Below, one piece after another: positions 1 to 7,207 of a DNA stretch of 24,336 nt. This DNA comes from DASXTW01 sp046726275 (GTDB lineage: Bacteria > Actinomycetota > UBA4738). The position numbers and the translations under genes were made by a program. How positions within the stretch are numbered: the first letter of the stretch is position 1; each line of letters starts with the position of its first letter. A model generated the notes under the pieces. The model was not told where the DNA came from, made no database searches, and worked only from the letters and a program-made list of their open reading frames with translations. The stretch is taken from assembly GCA_046726275.1 (NCBI GenBank), contig JBKPAF010000096.1:1-24336 (forward strand), given 5' to 3'.

Positions 1-585
1 CTCCAGGCCCACCGCAGTGGTTTCCCCGTGTCCCGGGTAAACGTCCAGCTCGTCGGGCAACGTCAGGAATCGTCTCAGGCTGGCGAACATGTCCTGAGCC
101 GATGAATTGGGAAAGTCATAGCGGCCGATGGCCCCTCGGAACACGAGGTCCCCACTGAACAGAAACTCCTCAGCCTGGAGACAGACGCTCCCCGGTGTGT
201 GGCCGGGGGTATGCACGACCTGGAGGGAGAGCCCGGCGAGCTCCAGAACGTCGCCCTCCGCGAAGGTTCGGACGATGGAAGGAGGATTGGCCGGCACCGG
301 GAATGACGATCCCCACTTCACCGGATCGAACAGCGCCAACCGGTCCTCCTCGTGGATGTAGCAGGGAAGGTCGTTCCCACAGAACTGAGCGGCCGAGCCC
401 ACGTGATCGTAATGCCCGTGCGTGGCCAGGGCTGCCACCGGGCGTTTCCCGGCAGCGCGGAGGAGCCCATGGACCCGGTCCGGCGAGAATCCGGGGTCGA
501 TCACCACGGCCTCCTCCCTGCCTTCGAGGGCGAGGAGCCAGCAGTTGGTCGCGAAAGGGTTGTCGGCGAAGACTTCCAGGTACAT
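1..585 (-). CDS. MBL-fold metallo-hydrolase (glyoxalase II-like), 3' end outside window
   Basis: Metallo-beta-lactamase-fold hydrolase of the glyoxalase II/YcbL type, likely a cytosolic thioester hydrolase, although the exact substrate cannot be read from sequence. The 195 visible residues contain the dinuclear metal motif THGHYDH (H56, H58, D60, H61), then H129 in TPGHT, D146 in SGD and H186 in PGHGE, so the known ligand set is complete. The gene continues past the left edge and only a short C-terminus should be missing. ATG at 585 is chosen because the family N-terminus (short strand followed by NCWLL) begins there. It lies 36 bp after dtd on the same strand. In M. tuberculosis a glyoxalase-II-like gene (Rv2581c) sits in the same position close to relA, which supports orthology. 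Confidence 0.85.
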   Translation of the reverse strand, partial: MYLEVFADNPFATNCWLLALEGREEAVVIDPGFSPDRVHGLLRAAGKRPVAALATHGHYDHVGSAAQFCGNDLPCYIHEEDRLALFDPVKWGSSFPVPANPPSIVRTFAEGDVLELAGLSLQVVHTPGHTPGSVCLQAEEFLFSGDLVFRGAIGRYDFPNSSAQDMFASLRRFLTLPDELDVYPGHGETTAVGLE

Positions 586-621
586 GGTTTGGGGAATCGT
601 AACAGCGGGTGACGGCCGCGC

Positions 622-1077
622 TTACGTACCGGCAGCCTGCGGACCATCGAGCAGGATCGTGACCGGCCCGTCGTTCACCAGCTCCACTTCCATATGCTCC
701 TGAAATGCCCCGCGGGCGACACGCGCTCCCAGAGCTTCGAGGGACCGGGCGAACTCTTCGACCTGGACCGAGGCGACCTCCGGCGGCGCCGCGGCTGCCC
801 AGGACGGGCGGCGACCCTTCCGGGCGTCGCCATAGAGCGTGAACTGCGGGACGATCAGGACCTCGCCACCGACATCCGAGAGTGAGCGATTCATCTTCCC
901 CTCGTCGTCCTCGAAGATCCGCAGGTGGAATGCCTTGCCCGCGAGCCACTGGGCCTCCTCCGGACCGTCGTCGTGGCCGACGCCCACAAGAACGAGCAAG
1001 CCGGGACCGATCTCGGCGACGGGTTGGCCGTCCACGCGCACGGAAGCGCGCGAGACTCGCTGGACGACAAGGCGCAC
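622..1077 (-). CDS. dtd: D-aminoacyl-tRNA deacylase
   Basis: DTD hydrolyses D-aminoacyl-tRNAs (and glycyl-tRNA(Ala)) in the cytosol as a homodimer, protecting translation from mischarged tRNAs. The 151-residue product has the usual family length and begins VRLVVQRVSRASV, typical of DTD. The Gly-cisPro motif NDGPVT is at 135-140. The other signature, usually SQxT, reads PQFT at 77-80, so the serine is replaced by proline. GTG at 1077 is the start because the conserved N-terminus begins there, 5 bp after the rel stop; the open frame extends upstream inside rel but that part does not resemble DTD. The tight spacing implies co-transcription with rel. Confidence 0.93.
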   Translation of the reverse strand: MRLVVQRVSRASVRVDGQPVAEIGPGLLVLVGVGHDDGPEEAQWLAGKAFHLRIFEDDEGKMNRSLSDVGGEVLIVPQFTLYGDARKGRRPSWAAAAPPEVASVQVEEFARSLEALGARVARGAFQEHMEVELVNDGPVTILLDGPQAAGT

Positions 1078-1082
1078 GGAGA

Positions 1083-3332
1083 CTAGCCGGGAACGACCCG
1101 GTACGCGTCGAAGACGCTCTCGACTCGCTTCACCGAGGACATGATGCTCGACAGGTGGGCGATGTCGGCGAGCTCGAAGGTGAACCTGAGGGTGGCGATG
1201 CGGTCCCTCCCTGTGTTCGACGATGCCGCGATGATGTTGACGTGTTGGTCTCCCAGCACAGTCGCCACGTCCTGGAGCAGCTTCCGCCGGTCTAGCGCCT
1301 CGACCTGGATGGACACGAGGAACGAGGTGGGTGCGCCCGCTCGCCACGACACGTCGATGAGTCGCTCGGACTGGCGAGTCAGGTCCTTGGCGTTCGGGCA
1401 ATCGGCCCGATGCACGGACACCCCGTGGCCCCGGGTGACGAACCCGATGATCTCGTCGCCGGGAACTGGGGTGCAGCAGCGGGCCAGCTTGACCCACACG
1501 TCACTGCGACCCTGGACCACGATCGGCTGCGCCGTGGAGCTGGCCAGCCGGACGGGCCGCGCCGCGGGGATCTCTTCTGCCTCGTCCTCGACGTCCTCCG
1601 ACACCAGCCGGGTGAGCCGAGACACGATGGACTGCGGTGACACGTGCCCCTCCCCGATCGCCACGTACAACGAGTCGAGATTCGGATACTTGAGATCTCC
1701 GGCCACCTGAGACATCAGCTGATCGGACGAAAGCCGGACCACCGGAAGCGAGTGACGCCGCAGTTCCCTCTGGAGGAGATCCTTTCCGGTCTCCAGGGCG
1801 TCTTCCCGCCTCTCGCGGGAGAACCACTGGCGGATCTTGTTTCGTGCCCGAGGGGTCTTCACGATCGAGAGCCAGTCGCGTTTCGGCGCCGCGTCGGCAG
1901 CCTTCGAAATGAGAACCTCTACGGAATCGCCGGTCTGCAGCTCGTAGTCGAGCGGGACCAACCGGCCGTTGACCCTGGCCCCCATGCACCGGTGCCCCAC
2001 TTCCGTGTGGATGGAGTAGGCGAAGTCGATCGGGGTGGCGCCCGCGGGGAGATTGACCACGTCACCCTTCGGGGTGAACACGAAGACCTGGCCCTCGTAC
2101 AGGTTGATCTTCAGGCCCTCCATGAACTCGCTCGGGTCGGCCATCTCCTGCTGCCATTCGAGGACCCTGCCCAGCCACGCCATCTCGGCCTGGTCATCGC
2201 TCGCCTTCCTCGAGCCGCGGTCCTTGTAGCGCCAGTGCGCCGCGATGCCGTACTCGGCCGTCCGATGCATCTGGTGGGTGCGGATCTGGATCTCCAAGGG
2301 CCGACCCTCGGGGCCGATCACGGTCGTGTGGAGCGACTGGTACATGTTGAACTTGGGCATCGCGATGTAGTCCTTGAACCGTCCGGGCACCGGCCTCCAC
2401 AGAGCGTGGAGCGCCCCGAGGGCCGCGTAGCAGTCGCGGACGGAGTCCACCATCACCCGGATGCCAACCAGGTCGTAGATCTCGTTGAACTCCTTGCCCC
2501 GCAGCACCATCTTCTCGTACACCGAGTACAGGTGCTTCGGCCGGCCCACAACCTCCGCCTTCGTCTTCATGTCCCGCAGCTTGACCAGGAGCTCGGTGCA
2601 CACCTGCTCCACGTACTCGTGCCGCTCACCCTCCCGTTTCTCCACCAGGCGCTCGATCTCGGCGAAGCGGTGCGGGTGCAGCGCTTTGAACGCCAGATCC
2701 TCGAGCTCCCATTTGATCCGGTGCACGCCGAGCCGGTGGGCCAGCGGGGCGTAGATCTCGAGGGTCTCGTTGGCCTTCTGCTCCTGTTTCTGGCGGGAGA
2801 ACACGTCAAGCGTGCGCATGTTGTGCAACCGGTCGGCCAGCTTGATGAGCAGGATCCGGATGTCCTGGGCCATCGCGATGATCATCTTTCGGACGTTCTC
2901 CGCTTGCTCCTGCTCGCGGGAGCGGAACTTGATCGCGTCGAGCTTGGTCAGACCGTCGACCATGGTGGCGACCTGTTCGCCGAACTCGTCCCTGATGTCG
3001 GCGATCGTGAGCGTGGTGTCCTCCACCACGTCGTGCAGCATGGCCGCCTCGATCGTGGTGAGATCCATGCCCAGGTCGGCCACGATGGTCGCCACGGCGA
3101 CCGGATGCTCGATGAAGTCCTCCCCCGACAGGCGCTTCTGCCCGTGGTGGGCTTCCTCGGCGAAGGCGTGGACCCTCTGGATCTGCTTGGGGTCGACCTT
3201 GGGATTGCGCGCCTTGACTACTCGAATCAGGGCTTCGAGCGAATCGGACGGCCCGTCCTCGGACGGGCGGAACGGGAGCCGGGACAGGATCCCGCCCTTG
3301 CGCTCCTGCTTGACGGCCTCCTGCTGGTCCAA
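1083..3332 (-). CDS. rel: Bifunctional (p)ppGpp synthetase/hydrolase (Rel/SpoT family)
   Basis: Makes (p)ppGpp from ATP and GDP/GTP and also hydrolyses it, controlling the stringent response. The 749-residue product has every Rel domain in order: HD hydrolase (H76, HD at 100-101, KLADRLHNMRTL at 164-175), synthetase (about 255-370, with RPKHLYSVYEKM and EIQIRTHQMH), TGS (about 408-465), a Cys/His region with CC at 619-620 and C645, and a C-terminal ACT domain (about 670-749). The RFKD motif at 318-321 is the RXKD type associated with bifunctional Rel enzymes rather than the EXDD of monofunctional RelA. The start is TTG at 3332, supported by AGGAAAGG 8 nt upstream; the nearby ATG at 3361 is out of frame. 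The ribosome binding site falls inside an inverted repeat, described separately. Confidence 0.97.
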   Translation of the reverse strand: MDQQEAVKQERKGGILSRLPFRPSEDGPSDSLEALIRVVKARNPKVDPKQIQRVHAFAEEAHHGQKRLSGEDFIEHPVAVATIVADLGMDLTTIEAAMLHDVVEDTTLTIADIRDEFGEQVATMVDGLTKLDAIKFRSREQEQAENVRKMIIAMAQDIRILLIKLADRLHNMRTLDVFSRQKQEQKANETLEIYAPLAHRLGVHRIKWELEDLAFKALHPHRFAEIERLVEKREGERHEYVEQVCTELLVKLRDMKTKAEVVGRPKHLYSVYEKMVLRGKEFNEIYDLVGIRVMVDSVRDCYAALGALHALWRPVPGRFKDYIAMPKFNMYQSLHTTVIGPEGRPLEIQIRTHQMHRTAEYGIAAHWRYKDRGSRKASDDQAEMAWLGRVLEWQQEMADPSEFMEGLKINLYEGQVFVFTPKGDVVNLPAGATPIDFAYSIHTEVGHRCMGARVNGRLVPLDYELQTGDSVEVLISKAADAAPKRDWLSIVKTPRARNKIRQWFSRERREDALETGKDLLQRELRRHSLPVVRLSSDQLMSQVAGDLKYPNLDSLYVAIGEGHVSPQSIVSRLTRLVSEDVEDEAEEIPAARPVRLASSTAQPIVVQGRSDVWVKLARCCTPVPGDEIIGFVTRGHGVSVHRADCPNAKDLTRQSERLIDVSWRAGAPTSFLVSIQVEALDRRKLLQDVATVLGDQHVNIIAASSNTGRDRIATLRFTFELADIAHLSSIMSSVKRVESVFDAYRVVPG

Positions 3333-3338
3333 CCGGGA

Positions 3339-3419
3339 CGCCTTTCCTGTCGGGAAGCCATTGTAAGCACAGGGGATGAGGCCCCCGTCCCCGAAGGGGG
3401 CTCGACCGACAGAAAGGCG
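3339..3419 (-). promoter_or_regulatory. Inverted repeat in the rel leader covering its Shine-Dalgarno
   Basis: On the plus strand cgcctttcctgtcgg (3339-3353) and ccgacagaaaggcg (3406-3419) are complementary over 14 bp with one bulged C. In the minus-strand RNA the downstream arm contains AGGAAAGG (3348-3341), the rel Shine-Dalgarno. Between the arms lies a GC hairpin, gccccc (3381-3386) with gggggc (3396-3401), which can also fold with a UUCG loop. The pairing is seen in the sequence; control of rel translation is inference. Confidence 0.5.
3360..3365 (-). promoter_or_regulatory. Candidate -10 element for rel
   Basis: Minus-strand TACAAT lies 27 nt upstream of the rel TTG codon, inside the loop of the leader inverted repeat. 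No -35 resembling TTGACA is present at 16-18 nt spacing. The same 10-mer CTTACAATGG occurs in front of yajC, where a good -35 is present. Confidence 0.3.
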
Positions 3420-3426
3420 GGCTACC

Positions 3427-3606
3427 TCACTTGAGGTGGAGATTGACCCGGGCGAGCACCAGGGGCCAAAGAATTATGGCCAGGACGGCCGAGAGGATGT
3501 CCTTGATGTTGTCGACGCCCTGGAAGTAGTCGCGAGAGTTCGCCACGATGACGCCGACGGCCAGGTAGATGGCTACAAGGAGGGTCGTCAGCCCGCTACG
3601 CCTCAT
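3427..3606 (-). CDS. Small two-helix membrane protein, function unknown
   Basis: A 59-residue ORF between apt and rel on the same strand. It has a basic N-terminus (MRRS), a hydrophobic helix at about 6-22 (LTTLLVAIYLAVGVIVA), a short polar loop with NSRDYFQG and IKD, and a second helix at about 37-53 (ILSAVLAIILWPLVLA), ending in NLHLK. This is a hairpin membrane topology. ATG at 3606 is the first possible start, but its ribosome binding site is weak. I do not recognise the family and assign no function. Coding is supported by the coherent hydrophobic pattern and by its place in the gap between two conserved genes; the evidence is moderate because the ORF is short. Confidence 0.6.
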   Translation of the reverse strand: MRRSGLTTLLVAIYLAVGVIVANSRDYFQGVDNIKDILSAVLAIILWPLVLARVNLHLK

Positions 3607-3701
3607 TCTTGATACGTACCCAGCAGACCGAGGTCTCGAACGGGTCTGACCGCGGAGAGCGACAGGTCTTGGGCGATGGGTCGGCGCCGGAAGAAGCCGG
3701 C

Positions 3702-4229
3702 TCAGTACGTGATCAGGCTGAAGAAGTCGTAGCCGGCGAGGTTCTCCCGCCCCTTCAGGAAGGTCAGCTCGATCAGGCAGGCGATGCCGATGACCTTGCC
3801 GCCCAGGCCCTCCACCAGCTTGGCGGTAGCCCTGGCCGTTCCTCCGGTGGCGAGCACGTCGTCCACGATCAGCACCCGGTCTCCCGACCCGATGGCGTCC
3901 TTGTGGATCTCGAGGACCGCCGTGCCGTACTCGAGGGCGTACTCCTCGCGCTCGGTGTCCCACGGAAGCTTGCCCTCTTTGCGAACCGGCACGAAGCCAG
4001 CCCCGAAGTGATACGCCACCGGTGAGGCAAGGATGAACCCCCGAGCTTCGATCCCCACGACCTTGTCTATGTTTCCTCGGCCGTACCGCACCACGATGAG
4101 GTCGATCACCGAGGAGAACGCGTCGTCGTCCGCAAGCAGTGGGGTGATGTCCTTGAAGATGATCCCTGGTTGAGGAAAATCCGGGATGTCCCGGATCAGG
4201 CCCTTGATCCGTTCCAGCGTGTCGAACAA
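3702..4229 (-). CDS. apt: Adenine phosphoribosyltransferase
   Basis: Salvages adenine to AMP using PRPP, in the cytosol. The 175-residue product matches the family length. The PRPP-binding signature VLIVDDVLATGGT is at 119-131, and the N-terminal DIPDFPQPGIIFKDITPLL block (14-32) and GIEARGFILASP (59-70) are characteristic of APRT. The start is TTG at 4229, preceded by GGGAGGA (4241-4235) at 5 nt; no alternative start fits. It follows secF by 19 bp, so it is probably the last gene of the yajC-HD-secD-secF-apt transcript. The secDF-apt-rel order is widely conserved in actinomycetes and places purine salvage beside (p)ppGpp metabolism. Confidence 0.97.
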   Translation of the reverse strand: MFDTLERIKGLIRDIPDFPQPGIIFKDITPLLADDDAFSSVIDLIVVRYGRGNIDKVVGIEARGFILASPVAYHFGAGFVPVRKEGKLPWDTEREEYALEYGTAVLEIHKDAIGSGDRVLIVDDVLATGGTARATAKLVEGLGGKVIGIACLIELTFLKGRENLAGYDFFSLITY

Positions 4230-4248
4230 GGCTGTCCTCCCTTCCGGG

Positions 4249-5589
4249 TCAGCGCCGGCGGCGCTTGGCCTTGCCTCCGCTCTTGCCCTTCTTCTTCTTC
4301 CCAGTCGAACGAGGACGCGCTGTGCCCGAGCCGCCCGATGTGTCCGGACTGCTCGATGACCGGCCCGGTACCGCCGTCAGGGTGGCCGGCTCAAGCTCCA
4401 TCTCCTCCTCGACCCCGGGCCGTTCGGCCACCCGGCGGGAGGGCGCGGGCCGCAGGCCGGGGCGGGCCGAGCGAGCCGCCGCGCGTGCCCGGATCTGCTG
4501 ATACCGCGGCTCCCGCTCCTTGAGTACGGCCAGCACGGGGGCGGCGATGAAGATCGAGGAATACGCCCCCGTGGCCACGCCGATGAACAGGGCGAACGCG
4601 AAGTCCTTCAGGGTCTCCCCTCCAAACAGCAGCAGGGAGCCGATCGGGAGCAGAACGACAAGTGACGTGTTCACCGATCGCATCAAGACCTGATTCAGCG
4701 ATGTGTTGACCACGCCGGAGTACGTTTCCCTGGCCACCGCAGCGGCGGACTCGGCGTTTTCCTTGACCTTGTCGTAGATCACCACGGTGTCGTAGAGCGA
4801 GTACCCGAGGATGGTCAGGATCGCGATCACCGTCTCGGGGGTCACTTCCCGGCCGACTAGGGCATAGACGCCCGCCGTGATGAGGATGTCATGCGCCAGG
4901 GCTACCAGGGCACCCGCGGCCATCTTCACCTCGAACCTGAGCGTGATGTACAGCGTGACCACGACCAAGAAGATGATCAGCCCGGTGAACATCTTCCGGG
5001 AGATCGTGCTCCCCCAGCTGGGGCCCACGTCCTGCTCATTGATCTCGTTGATCGAGATCCCTGCGGTCCTGGCGAGGGCCGTCCGGAGCTGGTCGCCTCG
5101 GAGCGAGGAAGGGCGAGGAGAGGCCGTCGGGCTGGGCGAGGACGTCGGGGTCGGGCTGGGCGACGCCGTTGCCGTCGCCGTGGGGGTGGGTGAGGTGGTC
5201 GGCGTCGCAGATGGACTGGCCGTGCTCGTCGGTACCGCGGTCGGCGAAGGCGACGGACTCGCGCCGGGCGACAACCCGAGCTCCGTGAGGCTCTGGGTCT
5301 TGATGTTGACCGTCCCGCTGCCGACGATCTCGACCTTGGCGTCGCGCAGGCCGAACCGGGCCATGACGGCCTGGTAATCGGCCACCGAGGCTCCGCTGGT
5401 ATTGGAGAACTCGAGCAGCGAACCGCCCTTGAACTCGATCGAGAAGTTCAGGCCCCGGACGAAGAGGCCGACCAGCGACAGAAGGATGAAGAATCCCGAG
5501 ATACCGAACCACCAGTTCCGGTGGCCGACGATGTTCAGGTGGGGCTCTCGGTGACCCCTGAACGTCGCGACGGCCTCCCGGTAGTTCAC
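4249..5589 (-). CDS. secF: Protein translocase subunit SecF
   Basis: Membrane subunit of SecDF, which uses the proton motive force to help pull exported proteins across the membrane. The 446-residue product has TM1 at about 28-46, the conserved FSIEFKGG (49-56) and five C-terminal helices from about 200 to 357, including GYSLYDTVVIYDKVKEN (262-278). It has two unusual parts: a Ser/Pro/Thr/Ala-only stretch at about 108-162 in the extracytoplasmic domain between TM1 and TM2, and a long charged cytoplasmic tail (about 360-446) ending in Lys/Arg runs. Start GTG 5589 lies 19 bp after the secD stop behind a G-rich ribosome binding site. Confidence 0.96.
   Translation of the reverse strand: MNYREAVATFRGHREPHLNIVGHRNWWFGISGFFILLSLVGLFVRGLNFSIEFKGGSLLEFSNTSGASVADYQAVMARFGLRDAKVEIVGSGTVNIKTQSLTELGLSPGASPSPSPTAVPTSTASPSATPTTSPTPTATATASPSPTPTSSPSPTASPRPSSLRGDQLRTALARTAGISINEINEQDVGPSWGSTISRKMFTGLIIFLVVVTLYITLRFEVKMAAGALVALAHDILITAGVYALVGREVTPETVIAILTILGYSLYDTVVIYDKVKENAESAAAVARETYSGVVNTSLNQVLMRSVNTSLVVLLPIGSLLLFGGETLKDFAFALFIGVATGAYSSIFIAAPVLAVLKEREPRYQQIRARAAARSARPGLRPAPSRRVAERPGVEEEMELEPATLTAVPGRSSSSPDTSGGSGTARPRSTGKKKKGKSGGKAKRRRR
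5104..5268 (-). repeat. Ser/Pro/Thr low-complexity segment within secF
   Basis: Codons 108-162 of secF encode an almost uninterrupted SP/TP/AS pattern with short tandem-like units (SPSP, TPTA, SPTP). It interrupts the extracytoplasmic P1 domain after a beta segment (VEIVGSGTVNIKTQ) and before the resumed SecF fold (LRGDQLRTAL). The DNA is GC-rich and repetitive, so its length could vary between strains by slippage. Confidence 0.75.
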
Positions 5590-5608
5590 GCCTCAGCCCC
5601 CTCTGCCG

Positions 5609-7192
5609 TCATTGCTGCCCACCCGCCACGGGAACCGGTTCGGCGGCGATCCCGCTTCGAAGGCCCAACCCGGGCAGGCCGGTCAGGTAGGGACTGCGGG
5701 ACATCAGGAACACCAGCGGCCGCTTGAAGAAGTAGACGACGAACATGTCCAGGGCTGTGGAGAGTCCGAGGGTGAGGGCGAACCCACGCACCGAGCCCAC
5801 GGCGATCAGGTACAGGACCCCGGCCGCGAGGATGGTCACGATGTCGGCCGCGACGATCGTTTTCCACGACCGCTTGAACGCCGGCACCACCGCGGCGCGG
5901 AAGGTCTTTCCGTGCCGCACCTCGTCCTTTAGCCGCTCGTAGAACACGATGTAGGAGTCGGCGGTGATGCCGAGCGACACGATGATGCCCGCGACGCCGG
6001 CCAGCGTCAGGGCATAGCCGATCGTCTTCCCCATCAACGACACCAGGCCGAAGGCCAGGATTCCCCAGACGGCCATCCCGAACCACGTCACCACGCCCAG
6101 CACTCGGTAATAGAAGGCCAGATAGAGCATCAGGGCCACCAGCCCGACGAACCCAGCCACCACGCCCTTCCGGAGGGACTCTTTCCCCAGCAACGGGCTG
6201 ACCGTCCTGACCTCCTGACGGGCCAGCTCGACGGGCAGCGCACCGGAGTTCAGGACAACAGCCAGGTTCTTGGCCTCATCGGCCGTGAAGTTCCCGGTGA
6301 TGACTCCCTGCCCGCCGGTGATGGCGGACCGCACCTCCGGCGCCGAGATGACGATGTTGTCTAGGACGATGGCCAGTTGGCGTCCGACCAACTGCTGGGT
6401 CGCCGACGCGAACTTGCTTGCCCCCTGCCCGTTCAGCGTGAAGGAGACCTGCCAGCCCGAGTCGGCCTGAGTCTGTGAGGACGTCTCGAACACGGCGACG
6501 GCCTTCTGGAGATCGGCGCCGGTGATCACGATCCCCTCGAGCCGATAGATGGTCTCCCGGCCCGGGTTGAAGAAGCCGTCACCGTTCGCGTCCTCAAAGG
6601 TGACCAGCCCGCCGCCCTGGGAGGGCTCTTCCTTGAAGTTCGGACTCTGCCGGTAGGGATCGTCTGGCAGGAGCACCCCGGTGGTGAACGCTGTCTGCGA
6701 ATAGTTCGGGTCCGAGGGCACGATGACCCCTCCTGGGGACACGACGGGACGTTCTTCCAGGCGAGCGGTCTGTCCGACGATCTGGAGAACCCGCTGCACG
6801 CTCTGCTCCTTGGCCCGGGCCTCCGCTGTGGCCTGGTCCTTGAAGCAACCCAGGTCTTTCCCGCTGGAGGAGGTCACGCAGTACTGCGACCCCTTCCTGG
6901 TGACCGTGCCCTGTCCACCCAGCCCTGGTAGCTGGACCTGGATCAGATTGCCGCCGACCAGGCTGATGTCGGGTTCGGCCACCCCGAGCGCGTCCACCCG
7001 GCCCCGGATCCGGTCGAGAGCCCTCTCCATCACTCCGGCGTCGGTGCCACTCGGTGCCTCAAGGACCACCGAGAGGCCGCCCTCAAGGTCAAGGCCGAGC
7101 AGCGGCCGGGTGTTGGTCAGCAGGCCGGTCAGGCTCACGGCCACCAACAGGGCGACGAGGGCGATCGAGGCGTACAGTCCGCGGGTTCTCAC
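5609..7192 (-). CDS. secD: Protein translocase subunit SecD
   Basis: Partner of SecF in the proton-driven SecDF complex. The 527-residue product has an N-terminal helix (about 7-24), the family signature LGLDLEGG (32-39), a large extracytoplasmic region, and C-terminal helices from about 342 to 497 with the conserved ITADSYIVFYERLKDE block (409-424). The extracytoplasmic domain carries an insertion at about 98-134 containing the only two cysteines of the protein (C105, C116) and a DANGDGFFN segment (201-209). The start is GTG 7192; its ribosome binding site is weak, but the basic-then-hydrophobic N-terminus fits. secF follows by 19 bp and the HD gene precedes by 15 bp. Confidence 0.96.
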   Translation of the reverse strand: MRTRGLYASIALVALLVAVSLTGLLTNTRPLLGLDLEGGLSVVLEAPSGTDAGVMERALDRIRGRVDALGVAEPDISLVGGNLIQVQLPGLGGQGTVTRKGSQYCVTSSSGKDLGCFKDQATAEARAKEQSVQRVLQIVGQTARLEERPVVSPGGVIVPSDPNYSQTAFTTGVLLPDDPYRQSPNFKEEPSQGGGLVTFEDANGDGFFNPGRETIYRLEGIVITGADLQKAVAVFETSSQTQADSGWQVSFTLNGQGASKFASATQQLVGRQLAIVLDNIVISAPEVRSAITGGQGVITGNFTADEAKNLAVVLNSGALPVELARQEVRTVSPLLGKESLRKGVVAGFVGLVALMLYLAFYYRVLGVVTWFGMAVWGILAFGLVSLMGKTIGYALTLAGVAGIIVSLGITADSYIVFYERLKDEVRHGKTFRAAVVPAFKRSWKTIVAADIVTILAAGVLYLIAVGSVRGFALTLGLSTALDMFVVYFFKRPLVFLMSRSPYLTGLPGLGLRSGIAAEPVPVAGGQQ

Positions 7193-7207
7193 GACAGTCG
7201 CCCCGAC

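Noticed and set aside
201..206. Possible EF-hand or metal site in SecD (DANGDGFFN, protein residues 201-209; coordinates here refer to residues)
   Set aside because: Only half of a calcium loop and no supporting context; probably a surface turn.
170..949. Minus-strand frame of 259 codons across dtd and the metallo-hydrolase
   Set aside because: Out of frame with both real genes; Arg/Gly/Pro-rich translation without motifs.
3381..3401. GC hairpin as an intrinsic terminator for the 59-aa gene
   Set aside because: No U-tract follows it in the minus-strand RNA; listed only as part of the rel leader.
1644..3434. Long plus-strand open frame (about 596 codons) opposite rel
   Set aside because: It is the antisense frame of an intact, highly conserved rel gene, a common effect of high GC. 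The translation shows no recognisable domain.
3686..3701. 5-bp GC hairpin just after the apt stop as a terminator
   Set aside because: Short stem with no U-tract; too weak to call.
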